Shown here: in pieces, positions 35,501-44,100 of the stretch
How the letters are laid out: each line of letters starts with the position of its first letter
Numbering within the stretch: the first letter of the stretch is position 1
Translations under genes and position numbers: made by a program
From: JAFDZV01 sp964455525
Lineage (GTDB): Bacteria > Bacteroidota > Ignavibacteria > OLB7
Direction of reading: 5' to 3'
DNA length: 64,000 bases
Assembly (NCBI GenBank): GCA_964455525.1
Contig: CAYVWR010000005.1
Location: 298,698-362,697 of the forward strand
Notes under the pieces: generated by a model
The model's database searches: none
Seen by the model: only the letters and a program-made list of their open reading frames with translations
Told to the model about the DNA's origin: nothing

Positions 35501-37646
35501 ATATCTGGCATTCCGTTTTGCCGATAATGCCAATCCGGTCGTCTATATCGAATATGGGGATGTTTTTACCAGACATGGTGAACGGGGATTTATCGCCGAT
35601 GAATTTCTCGTCGGCAGCGATGCCGTCTGGACGAAGGAGATGGGGCTTGCCGTGCCCAATACTATGGTGATAGGCCCTCCTGCCTTCAAGCGTTATGTGG
35701 CAGGAGCGCTGAAACTCCATTATATGCGCCAGGGGGGGACAACGGAGGCTTCCCCGGATACCGTTGTCAGGACCGACCGCTACACCGATAATCTCTTCGG
35801 CCCGATCGATGTTGCGCCGCTCTGGGAAACGGATGACCAGATAGAATGGATAAGCTCCCAGGGAAAACGTTTTGTGGATCGCCGTGTGCCCAGCGAGACA
35901 CCCTATTTCGCCTATATGGGAGAGCGGAGCGTGGCGGTGGAGCCGGGAAGGGTGATCTTCTACACGTCCGCCATCCAGTATCTTGACGATCTGGAGCACC
36001 GGCTGATCGCCGAGCGTCGTATCAAGGGCGGGCATAGCTCGCGGGGCGGTTTTCTGGAGGCTTCGTCGCTCTTCGATGGTCTGAACGTTCAGACCAGGGG
36101 TATAAGCGATACCCCTCCAGGTGGGGAATCGCCCGTAAGCATCAGCGTGCCATATCTGGTCAGGGATGTCGGTTCCGATGTCGAGCCACGTGATGTGCTG
36201 CTGCTCGGCATAAGCACCGATCAGCACAATGCTCTGCGAGCAGCCGGGGAAGAGCTTAGCCCCTACCATGAACAGAACATAGCGCTGGTGGAACGTTTTG
36301 CAAGCACGGTCGCTGGCAATGAGTTTGTGCGTTACAAGGCCGTGGTGCGCGGGTTGAGCATAAGCCCCAACCTGGATGGGGTGCATACCAGCGCCGATGC
36401 GTTACCAAGTCAGGCTGTGTATGTCTATAGTGTGGACGATCTCTTTTTCACATCCTCCGATTTCGGCCCGCTTCAGGATCTGATCGCCTACGAGCCGCAG
36501 GCAGAGGAGAAGGTCGCCGAGGTCCGGCCGGAAGCTGCCCGGCTTATTGGCCTGAGCAGCGCGATCGCCGATGATGTCAACGATTTTGCTGCCGAGATCG
36601 GCTCCGTTGACGATGATGATGCCGAGGCTGGCGGCCTGTTGCTGGCAAAGGCCACAAGCTATGGAGCGACTCTTCTTGACCACGCACGGGCCTTTGCCGG
36701 GAGCCATGGCGATGACCGGCCGCTGTACTGGGCACGTCTGAAGATGGCCGTGGCGCTGAAACGCCATCCCTACTATCTGAAGTCGTCTGCCGACCGTGAT
36801 GCTGCCGTGCGTGCGCTGGAGAAGGCTTCCCGCGGTTATGGGGCGGAGTATGTGAGCGGTGGAAGGAAGGTGCTGGTGCTTGGGTTCGATCCGTATGCGC
36901 TAAGCCCTGACGTTACGCGGAAAAACGTTGCGGGTGTGGTTGCGCTGGCGCTGCATAATCAGACGGTAGGGGGAACGGATAAACTGTTCTCGGCAGTGCT
37001 GCCGGTCCGCTATCGTGATTTCGATGAGGGGCTTGTTGCGGGCGATGGTGCCGGGATCATCGAGGAGATGCTTGCACCCTACCTTACGTCCCCCGACGCT
37101 GTGGATATGATCGTCGTGCTTGCCGAAAATGGGATGAAAGGATATATCGATGTCGAGAGGTTTGCCGCACGCACACGGGGAGGGGAGCCGGACAACGAAG
37201 ATAAACGGCCGGGTGTTTCTGTCGGGACCGGGCCGGGCTGGGTGGAGTATTACGAGAACTCGCTCCCCCTTGCGATCTTCGATGGGCTTACGATTCCTGC
37301 GACCCCGCAGTTTGTCTATTACGATCAGGGGGTGACCTACCAGGTGCCGGTGAGTCCGGCGGTTATCAAGGCACATCCCAGAGATGGCGGCACCAATAGC
37401 AAGACAACCGATCCTTCGATTACGATCCCGCCAGCGGCAACGGTGCTCGATGGATCGGGACGAAACTATCTCTTCAATGAGGCATTCTACCGGCTGGCAC
37501 ATGCCCGGGTGGCCAGCGGCAGCGATACCGTGATCGGGATGCTGAGCATTCCGGCCCCGGAGAATACCGCAGCACCCGCTATGACGATGACGCAGATCAT
37601 CGACAAGGTCAAGGAGCTGATCGGCAATGCGTTGAGCGGGCTTTGA
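29520..37646 (+). CDS. Giant subtilisin-family (S8) protein, 2708 residues
   Basis: Residues 6-95 form a carboxypeptidase-regulatory-like beta domain. Residues 112-275 are the propeptide-like part matching the upstream small protein. The S8 domain begins at about 290 with Asp326 (GVMDFG), His386 (RRHGTNVAG) and Ser1036 (TFTGTSAAAP). Between CAPTGG (580) and the Ser motif lies an insertion of about 400 residues made of repeats of the type 'GFxxGQxIxIGDPxL'. A second insertion with two such repeats (about 1130-1260) precedes the closing strand YGFGRLNAERAV. The usual oxyanion AGN reads FGG (514-516), so catalysis is uncertain. A CARDB-like domain with NxGTA and NNN-LTYRYI motifs spans about 1290-1480. 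The remaining 1200 residues are unrecognised. No signal peptide. Confidence 0.75.
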   Translation: MKKRLQHVLRIDVYDSQRRSITDASVLLEWIATAPVPISYPDSRRVEKQREGGYRCDDVYPGRYRITVTREGFQSEWREIDIAGGRPVHLEILLGRTGALYYHDWNGQNVPVDIPEHPCIVVSIDAMDDPRKQDVESILRSYHLERVEPEGMPDAALFLLYRFTSPADRREADRVLSALASVPGGCVAFPFIEYGGGRVHVLTNKILVGFKSLLTDSDIYRELAVFGLEVIEKRPSPISTYVVSYGTVAGYGVIEMCGILYQSGLVEFAVPVFQDDRSEPLSPGDFLYPEEWTATVARLPEAWSVLRAIDADREYGSPSIILGVMDFGMQTVPGPSGYAVPAHPDFIGQVSNGDDKIYGFYDFRRRRPDHHLTYNVAPSEEIRRRHGTNVAGVCSPVVDNSRGVAGAAGNARLLALRLLGGQVANAEALRWAFGLIPFWSKDAWNSGYDSYGVEGVPLPLTDPSQPLGRPTPRGADLINNSYTSQATDLDASAAANYNLIVQYGRKGRGGLLIFGGTEEQPTSVSNIHMNVQFAARSKSTIIVNASGIFEDGAGAFKEERAHYAGYGRIGQPTTALDFCAPTGGVATGNRHEPPAAWGHITADIVSEGDQPGGPGVVDTLFQGVVGSVVRVDDTVFELPEEDDKWASGLNKFYAGQPVLIGDPGPDALYRIYRVLSPTTVQLDRTPVARTNGMLFRGMSELKTKLSAPSNSLLDTIQVDSSEDILANQKIVIGNPALTGSEVLTVAADPTVPGTLTLTTNPAKPHAANDPVYLLGGGSGRIRSSTVYRDMAERIIEVDNASGFVAEQHVLIGDPGPDSVYTVERSVSSRRLQLDRAPVGISTGDKFQALSLKMTELDSGALLGALSLLLESAEGFLPGQKIVIGDPALSTSEVVVVASRAGATINLPVGTTKIHAKGDGVYFLGGPAGSTTLETVLDKDADSGDNWITVKTTAGMAKNHALLIGTRGGLNLHWSNGILVTDSGTVAAESHRVAEQVSSPVELKVLNGQRDLISDHPMGRPVVAGAPNYRSTFTGTSAAAPLATGIAALVLSANMEPNGIESALTWWEVRDILRTTADRIDVMNEGNKAGFLGIGETPGYFIADDAVGSGKWLDRSGGLIVDDGGDLHIVHASTTLLGVPPAGAVQIKVASTVGFEAGHAIAIGDESVRIRRVHDDGVTLDITQLHAAPGTSVVNTGSTTLTSGAASGDIQLSVADSRGFAPGQTILLDNEVRCIVGIINSTQILLDSALRHAHAINTPVNGGRIPYYSHWYGFGRLNAERAVIAARDYSHNHRDLMIRNNADDDGTASATPIDSPDLWVRTIDPAAEPPAAYTTSLDIPVPHQVPDINQSKWLCARIHNRGTARPNLPATVRFFIALSPDRTPTFRFPEDWPYDRPVSDLYLPGATGSYLIGEAQIEADTIEPSGSPYGPSTLSTAVEWLSPPSTFARTNNHCFLLVQISPHDGAMNDADPASNNNLTYRYISFTAVRFENGSNERLQGRLDVNRTSSDTAVPFTVRVANTLNYFKSRTIALEITRVPDSGADETVLYTYDVGSGQWVADQNYPWLTLAQPVRPDSNPPLVNDFEVVIPGSLAINYTTDRVRLSVVVRDGSGDVEASGLHTLVVSPSPLGYSAGTEIVETGRPRFHVFADMDRIVQPEELAFGPKSQTRFRTTSSFDPIAPGQTINAYAATTGTVFLQRVYNPDGSLNESSVNLILRPLRQSKVGFTPVKYFIYRGLNLSDFLTVESLTKSTVRPKEGASEFITALYTHHEARIAAMLAQDAAADVPGSIPDGRALGWDQAAQQASDLLDSYFFRSDTSFQLPIVRRGMVLGTFNADEDFGFEIVLEQGHARLDLEYARTLYNEIDLNVTGETGLAAKRRREDVLDFIDPAAYYGMHYDGGVEAVGGEIVKEEDLYNQVVAVFHTRNKLYLDIRSENGYSLDFYGNYTPDDGGPVKVGPELATEQFRERRLSESGWPILILDDLVATNETRSTVYLAFRFADNANPVVYIEYGDVFTRHGERGFIADEFLVGSDAVWTKEMGLAVPNTMVIGPPAFKRYVAGALKLHYMRQGGTTEASPDTVVRTDRYTDNLFGPIDVAPLWETDDQIEWISSQGKRFVDRRVPSETPYFAYMGERSVAVEPGRVIFYTSAIQYLDDLEHRLIAERRIKGGHSSRGGFLEASSLFDGLNVQTRGISDTPPGGESPVSISVPYLVRDVGSDVEPRDVLLLGISTDQHNALRAAGEELSPYHEQNIALVERFASTVAGNEFVRYKAVVRGLSISPNLDGVHTSADALPSQAVYVYSVDDLFFTSSDFGPLQDLIAYEPQAEEKVAEVRPEAARLIGLSSAIADDVNDFAAEIGSVDDDDAEAGGLLLAKATSYGATLLDHARAFAGSHGDDRPLYWARLKMAVALKRHPYYLKSSADRDAAVRALEKASRGYGAEYVSGGRKVLVLGFDPYALSPDVTRKNVAGVVALALHNQTVGGTDKLFSAVLPVRYRDFDEGLVAGDGAGIIEEMLAPYLTSPDAVDMIVVLAENGMKGYIDVERFAARTRGGEPDNEDKRPGVSVGTGPGWVEYYENSLPLAIFDGLTIPATPQFVYYDQGVTYQVPVSPAVIKAHPRDGGTNSKTTDPSITIPPAATVLDGSGRNYLFNEAFYRLAHARVASGSDTVIGMLSIPAPENTAAPAMTMTQIIDKVKELIGNALSGL
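31380..32470 (+). repeat. GQxIxIGDP repeats inserted in the protease domain
   Basis: Five copies by eye in residues about 625-985. They alternate in two types: FYAGQPVLIGDPGPDALY (copy 1) matches FVAEQHVLIGDPGPDSVY (copy 3), and ILANQKIVIGNPALTGSEV (copy 2) matches FLPGQKIVIGDPALSTSEV (copy 4). This indicates duplication of a two-repeat unit of about 155 residues. Two more diverged copies lie at about 32930-33290. Confidence 0.7.
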
Positions 37647-38150
37647 CCCTGTGATCCGTATCCCGGCTGCCGGGGTAGATACGGCAGTTCTGCGCGATGA
37701 ACCGGGCCATGCTATCGTGTATGGCCTGGGCATCCGTAGGAGAGGAACGTGACGATCGGCTCTCGCCAGGAATGGGGCGGAGCGCTGCCGGGCATATGAT
37801 TTCAACCATCACACCATATCAGGCATTTTTATCGTATCACCCGATTGAAGGAGAGCATAGGCGGTGCCGGTGTACGGGCTGGTGTGGATATCGGTTCCAG
37901 CTCCCGACCATAGGATTACGGCCACCACGATGCAGCATAGTACAACCAAGGTCAAGGCATTGATCGGCCGGGCCTGATGCCCCCGGTGCCGTACGCCATG
38001 GTGCCGTGCGGGCGTCCATATGCGGGGACATGATCCCATGCCCGCCACCATTCGCTATGGGCGCCCGGCGGTCACCAGTGTCGTGCACGATCGCATGGGC
38101 GTGGAATATCTGCGCCGGCTTCAATAACCACCATAACACGAACAGCAATT
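37647..38150. other. Intergenic region between giants 1 and 2
   Basis: About 500 bases with no credible gene. It ends with the motif ataaccaccat 38 bases before the ATG at 38151, resembling the leaders of the other giants. I see no strong terminator after giant 1, so read-through into giant 2 is possible. Confidence 0.4.
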
Positions 38151-41100
38151 ATGGCTGAAACATATTACCCGCCACTCTCCTCAATTGTGGCGCTGGAGGA
38201 TCTGCCTCCGCAATTGGATTTTCTGAGCGGTTCGGCCAGTCTTCAATCCCTGTTCAATACCATATTTTTCAGGGGCTTGCAGTATTCCATCAATGCACGG
38301 GGCGATGAAGGGTTCTTCAGCCTGACGCTGATAGCCTACCAGCGTATCGGCATTGAACTGCCCGAGCTGAGGATAGGTGAGGGAGATGATACCCCGGAGA
38401 ACCGCTTTGCCATCTACCTTAACCCGTCAGAGAGCGATTATCCGATCAATACTCTGCCCGATCCCGGCGATCCAGATGATCCGAATGCTCCCGGCGAGGA
38501 CGAGGATGAGTATCTGAGCGAGATCCCGCTTGCGGTTGAGTATCGCTGGGGAGTGCTCCGATTTCTGGATGATTTCAACTACGAGACGTTTCTCGGCGAC
38601 ATCAAGGGCCTGTATAACCTTGCCGTGCAGAAGATGGAGATCGACCCGGAGGCGCTTGTGGCCGAGGCGATCGGAACATTTACCCAGGCGGTAGGCCCAA
38701 CCGATCCGGTGGAGCAGTTCATCGAGGATGTCAAGGCCAGCTTCGTTGAGCTGGCCCCTGTCACGATTGCGGTCCCGATCGGGACGTTGCAGGAGAAGAT
38801 CGCGGCTATCATCCCGATCATCGAGGATAACGTCAGAAAACCGATCCTGGAAATCATCTACGAGGTCTATCTCAAGGATGTTGGCAGCCAGGCCGAATCG
38901 ATCATCAAGGGACGGGTCAACGAGCTGTTCGGATCGTTGATGGAAGGTGCATCGGTTGTGGACTATCTCCAGGATATTCTGATCCCCGATATCGACGCCA
39001 CACTTGGCGTGGGAATCGAGGTGGAGTTCCCAAGAAATGTGCTCAAGCCGGTGAACCACTGGAACAGGGTCGTGAATGGGAAATCGAAGATAAAACTGGT
39101 GGGAGGGCGGTTCCATTTCAGTACGAAGGGGGATATATCGTACGAAAACCCGCAGTATCTGTATTTCAAGCGATCGGAGATCGGCGATACCGGTTTTGTG
39201 ATCTCGGTGAGCGGTGCACGGCTTGACCTGAGCCGTACCCAGAATATCCCGGAGATCGCCGGCGATGGCCGCACGCCCGACTTTGTCGGGGTCTATGTTG
39301 AAAACGCGACGATCAGCTTTCCGGTGGCGTGGCAGAACACAAGCCCGCTCGATCCCGGCCATGCGGATCGGGCCGAAATCAGCGGCGAGGGGCTTATCAT
39401 CGGTACCGGCGGCATCTCCGGCACCATCTCGCTCAGAGAGGCCGCTGGCGAACATGGCGAAAAGACGTTGAAATTCCTGATCGGCGGGATCAATGTCGAG
39501 ATCATGACGCTGAGCGTAACGTTCCGCCAGAACTCCATTATCGCCTCTTCCATCACCGGCGTTCTTCAGATACCGGCGCTTACCGCCAATGGCACGACAA
39601 CGTCCGTTCAGGTGCAGGCCTCGGTGAGCAACAATGGCTTCAGCGTTACCGGCATCATCGAGGAGCCGGAAGGGCTGCCGATCGCGATTCAGGCGCTGGG
39701 AGAGGATATCCTGACGGTCAGGCTGAAAGAGCTTTCGCTCGGCGAAACCGGCGGGCGGTGGTTTATAGGAGGCGCCGGAACCTTGGAGATCGGCACGCTC
39801 CCTATCATCGGGAAATTCCTGGCGCAGAAGATCGAGGTCAAGAAGTTCGTGATATGGTCCAATGGTGAGATCGACTTCGAGGGCGGCTCGCTCACGCTTC
39901 CGACGTCCGTATCGCTGAACATCGGGCCGGTGGATCTTTCGGTGACCGCAATTCATATCGGCTCGCATCATGCTCTGCACCAGGGTATTGACAGGCGCTA
40001 CAAGTACATCGGCTTCGACGGCGGTATGAAAACCGGCGTCGGCGGTGTGGACGCACGTGGCGAGGGGATCAAGTTCTTTTTCACCGTCGATGACGATCCC
40101 GGCAATGGCAGGCCGCATCACTCCTATCTCCGCATCGAGACCTTGCGCGTGGATATGAAAATCCCTGGCGATGCCACGCCGGAGACGGCTGCTGCGCTTT
40201 TGAACGGATATCTCTCGATGCAGAGTCTCCCGGAGGGTTCCACAGCGCCGGGCGCGCAGGAGTATGCCGGACAGGTGCAGATTTCGCTTCCCAAGCTTGG
40301 CGTGGCCGGCGGGGCGGGGATGCGGCTTATCCCATCTACCGGAGCGTTCCTCGTCGATATGAACCTGGAACTCTCCACGCCCATTCTTCTTGGCGCCACC
40401 GGCCTTGGCATCTATGGCTTCCGTGGATTGCTCGGCAACAACTATGTGGTCGATCGCGGCCCCAGCGAAAGCTGGTGGGAATATTACACAAAGCCGAAGC
40501 GTGGCATCAACCTTGAAAAGCTTGCCCCTGCTCCCGGGTTCACGCTGGGCGCGGGCGTCTCGCTTGCAACAGCGGCGGATTCCGGCTATATCTTCTCCAG
40601 CAAGCTCTTTTTTATGCTCTCGCTGCCGGAGCTTTTTATGCTGGAAGGGCAGGCCGCCATTCTAAGCAATCGCATCGGGCTTGACACCACCCATGATCCC
40701 CCATTTTATGCGGCGATCTTCATTACCGATGAGGGAGTGAAGGCCGGGTTTGGCGTGAATTACAAGATACCGGATGGCAGCGGCGATATCGTCGAGGTGG
40801 ACGCACGTATGGAGATGGCGTTTTTCTTCGGCAGGGCAAGCGCCTGGCATATCAATATCGGCAAGGACCAGCCGGAGACCGACCGTGTGCAGGCGCTGGT
40901 ATTGCGGCTGGCCAAGATGTACTACTACCTGATGCTCTCCTCCAGCGGAATCAAGGCGGGAGCCGGTGCAAGCTGGAAAATTGAGAAGGATTTCTCCATA
41001 GCTCGTATCGGCATCGGTGCAAGCATCGATCTGGGGGCGCAGCTCAGCTTCAAGCCGGTGCAGATCGGCGGGTTCATAAAGTTGTGGGGGTATGCCGAGT

Positions 41101-44100
41101 TCAAGATCTGCGGATTTGGCGTGCGCCTGGAACTCTCGGCCCGTCTGGCCGCCGAGGCCCCGCAGCCATTTATCATCACCGGATCATTCAAGGTATCGGT
41201 GGGGCTGCCGTGGCCGATCCCGGATATCAATGTCAATCTGAGCCTTACCTGGAAATTCCGCGAGGGACTGGATCTGCGCGAGGCAAATATGCTCGTGCCG
41301 ATCGAGAACCCCTATGGATCGCTCGATCAGTACAAGGCGGATACAAAGCAGCCCGCAAAGGCGCTCCATATGGTGACCAAGGAGCCGTTTATGCTGAATC
41401 TGCTCAACGTTGCCGAGGGCGGCGGTGGCACGCCGCCACCTCCGGGGCATGCATCCTGGGTCGGCTCATTCGACCAGTTCATCATCCCGCTCGATAGCTA
41501 TATCGATGTGGAGTTCCTTAAAGGCATCACCTTCAGCCGTGACAACTGGGAGAGCAAGCCGATTGCGCCGATCACCGAGGAACATTCGTGGGTAGAGTTT
41601 ATACCACCCCAGAAAGGACATTCGGCGCAGGTGAAGCATGAATATATCGTTGAGGATATCAAGATCTGGTTCTGGAATACGGTGCATGGTGCCTGGGAAC
41701 TTTACGTGCAGGAGGACTACAACACGCCGCTGATTGATCTGATCGCAGAAGAAGGGACCATGGCCCGCTCGCAGGCCCGTGCCAAGGTGGCCGATCACGC
41801 CTGGCTTGGATTCTGGCAATTGACCGAGTCGGGAAAAATCACCAAGCTTCGCATTCTCGGACGCACTCCGCTGGAACATGCGGCCGGGGTCTCCAATACC
41901 GATCTCGGATTTCCCGCAGCATCAATTTTCTGCGCACCGCAGCCCGCCGAAAAGATCTGCCAGAACTGGCTCGGCCATCTGCCAGGCTCGCCGGTCGCTG
42001 CCAATACCGTTGTCACCGACCGTCTGCTCCGCTATACCATCAGCAATCAGCAGGGGACGATCATCGCATTCCCGAATGTGTTCCGGTTCGATCGGTCGCT
42101 TATGCTGAAGGCCGGAAACAGGATCGAGATCCTTCTGGCAGAGGCCACCACCCAGCTTCGTCTGAAGCTGACTTCTCTCAGCGACGATGTGAAGATCTCC
42201 TATTATCTCGGGTACCCCTATACGCCCGCTCCGGCCGGCCAGCAGGGGGAAGAGCCGGGCGATATAAGCGATTCATGGGATGCCGTCCCGGAGTCCCTCG
42301 GCACGCCATCCGGCCAGGCGCTGACGCTCTGGGCGAAGCTGCGGCTTACCCCTGGGGTAAAGCGGCTGCTCTGCTATGAACGCTCCAGTGTGGAGATCGG
42401 CTATGGGCCTGGACGCTCGATAAAGGATCTGCTCGAAAAATTTGCGCTGACCAATTACTACCTGCGGCAGATGACGAACCTTCCTCCGGCAGCCGAAGTG
42501 GATGAGCCGATCATCACATCGGTGCAGTTCTGTGCCCGGTTGAACGAGGTGTTGCAGACGTTGATCGTGGCGCTTACCGGCAAGGATGAGATCCATCCGC
42601 TCTTCCTGGAGAATGTGGACCATTTTTATCTGGAACTCCGTGGTTATATCGATGAGTACCGCCGCACCATCGAGCCGGATGTCGAGCCGGATGCGCTTGC
42701 CAACGAGTTTTATGAGAAATGGATGGGGCTTATCGCATGCCTCGGCGAGCTTTATGATTCCTATGGATCGCTTCCGGCAAGCGTGCAGACCGATCTCACC
42801 TACGTTGCCGGACCCCGGATCGAGGCGCTCTATCGCCATGCGCTCTGGCTTGCCGGTGTCGGGACAGGGCGGCTCTCGCTCGATCTCAACCCGCTTACCT
42901 GGGCATGGGACGATCGCCGTCGGCTTCTTTCGCTTGCAGGGTTCTTCGGCGTTCTCAGCCTCGACTTCGCCAAGATCGTCGGCCAGGGCGCCGAAACGCT
43001 TCTGGCTTCATACTACCAGGATCTGGAACGGATGTATTTCCGTGCCGTTCGTGCCATGAAGAGGGCCGGGCAGAAGGCCTGCGGCGATATCGATTGCTTC
43101 CGGACAAAGGAGATGCTCGGGATCATGCGCACGCTCTGCGTGGTGAATCCCGGGACAAATCCATCGCCAGCGGTTGCCGACATCCAGGCGCTGGTAAACG
43201 ATTTCAACGGGACGATCCTTCAATTGCAGGGACATCTCGGCTGGGCCGACTCCTCTGCGGCAGGGTTCTGCCCAACGTTGCGCCGTGCGCTTGGCCCGGT
43301 GATCGTTGCGTATTCGGCCTACGATGCACTGCCGTTTACGCTGCGCTACAAGGTCGATCGGTTCTATGAGCGGCTTCTGGTGCTGGTGAAACAGTATCGC
43401 GAGGATATCAAGGGGCTGACGCTGCCGACGCTGGACTCCGAAACGGAGCAGGCCGACAATTTTGTCAGCGAGTGGGCCGATATGCTTGGCTGCCTCTGCG
43501 CGCTGTGCGATGATAGCAGCAGGCTTGATCCGGTGGAGCAGAGCACCGTGCTTCCCTATGTACAAAATCAGGTCGGCCTGGAGATCGAAGAGTTCTACGC
43601 CACCCTTATCGAATCTCAGCACGATGAACTGATGCTCTCGCCGGATCAGCCGATGGGCTTCTCCGGCAATGGTATCCCCAGCGATGAGCGCGATCAGATA
43701 GAGCAGCTTATCAACCTTATGATCGCGTTTTTTGTGCGCTGCGATGCCGATGTACAACTGCGGCTGGAACTTGATTATCCTGCCTTCAAGGGAGCCTACA
43801 ACTCGCTCCTCGGCTGGATGGAAGATGAGGGGTATGTGCACTGTGAATCGCAGACAGCCGATTGCTACAATTGGATCGATGCGTTGCAGCAGTATCGGTT
43901 GCTCCTTTCGCGGTCCAGGGAGATGCCGCAGGCGGTTCGTACCTATATGGACGAAAATATCAGCGGCATTCTGGGGGCCTTCTTCAACGATGTGTTCCCT
44001 GCGCCGCCGGATCTGCCGCCGTATGCCGATCCGCTTGCCTGGAAGCTGGATCTGATCCTGGAGAATTTCAGGAGCATCTGCCTGAGCGGCGGAACGCTCA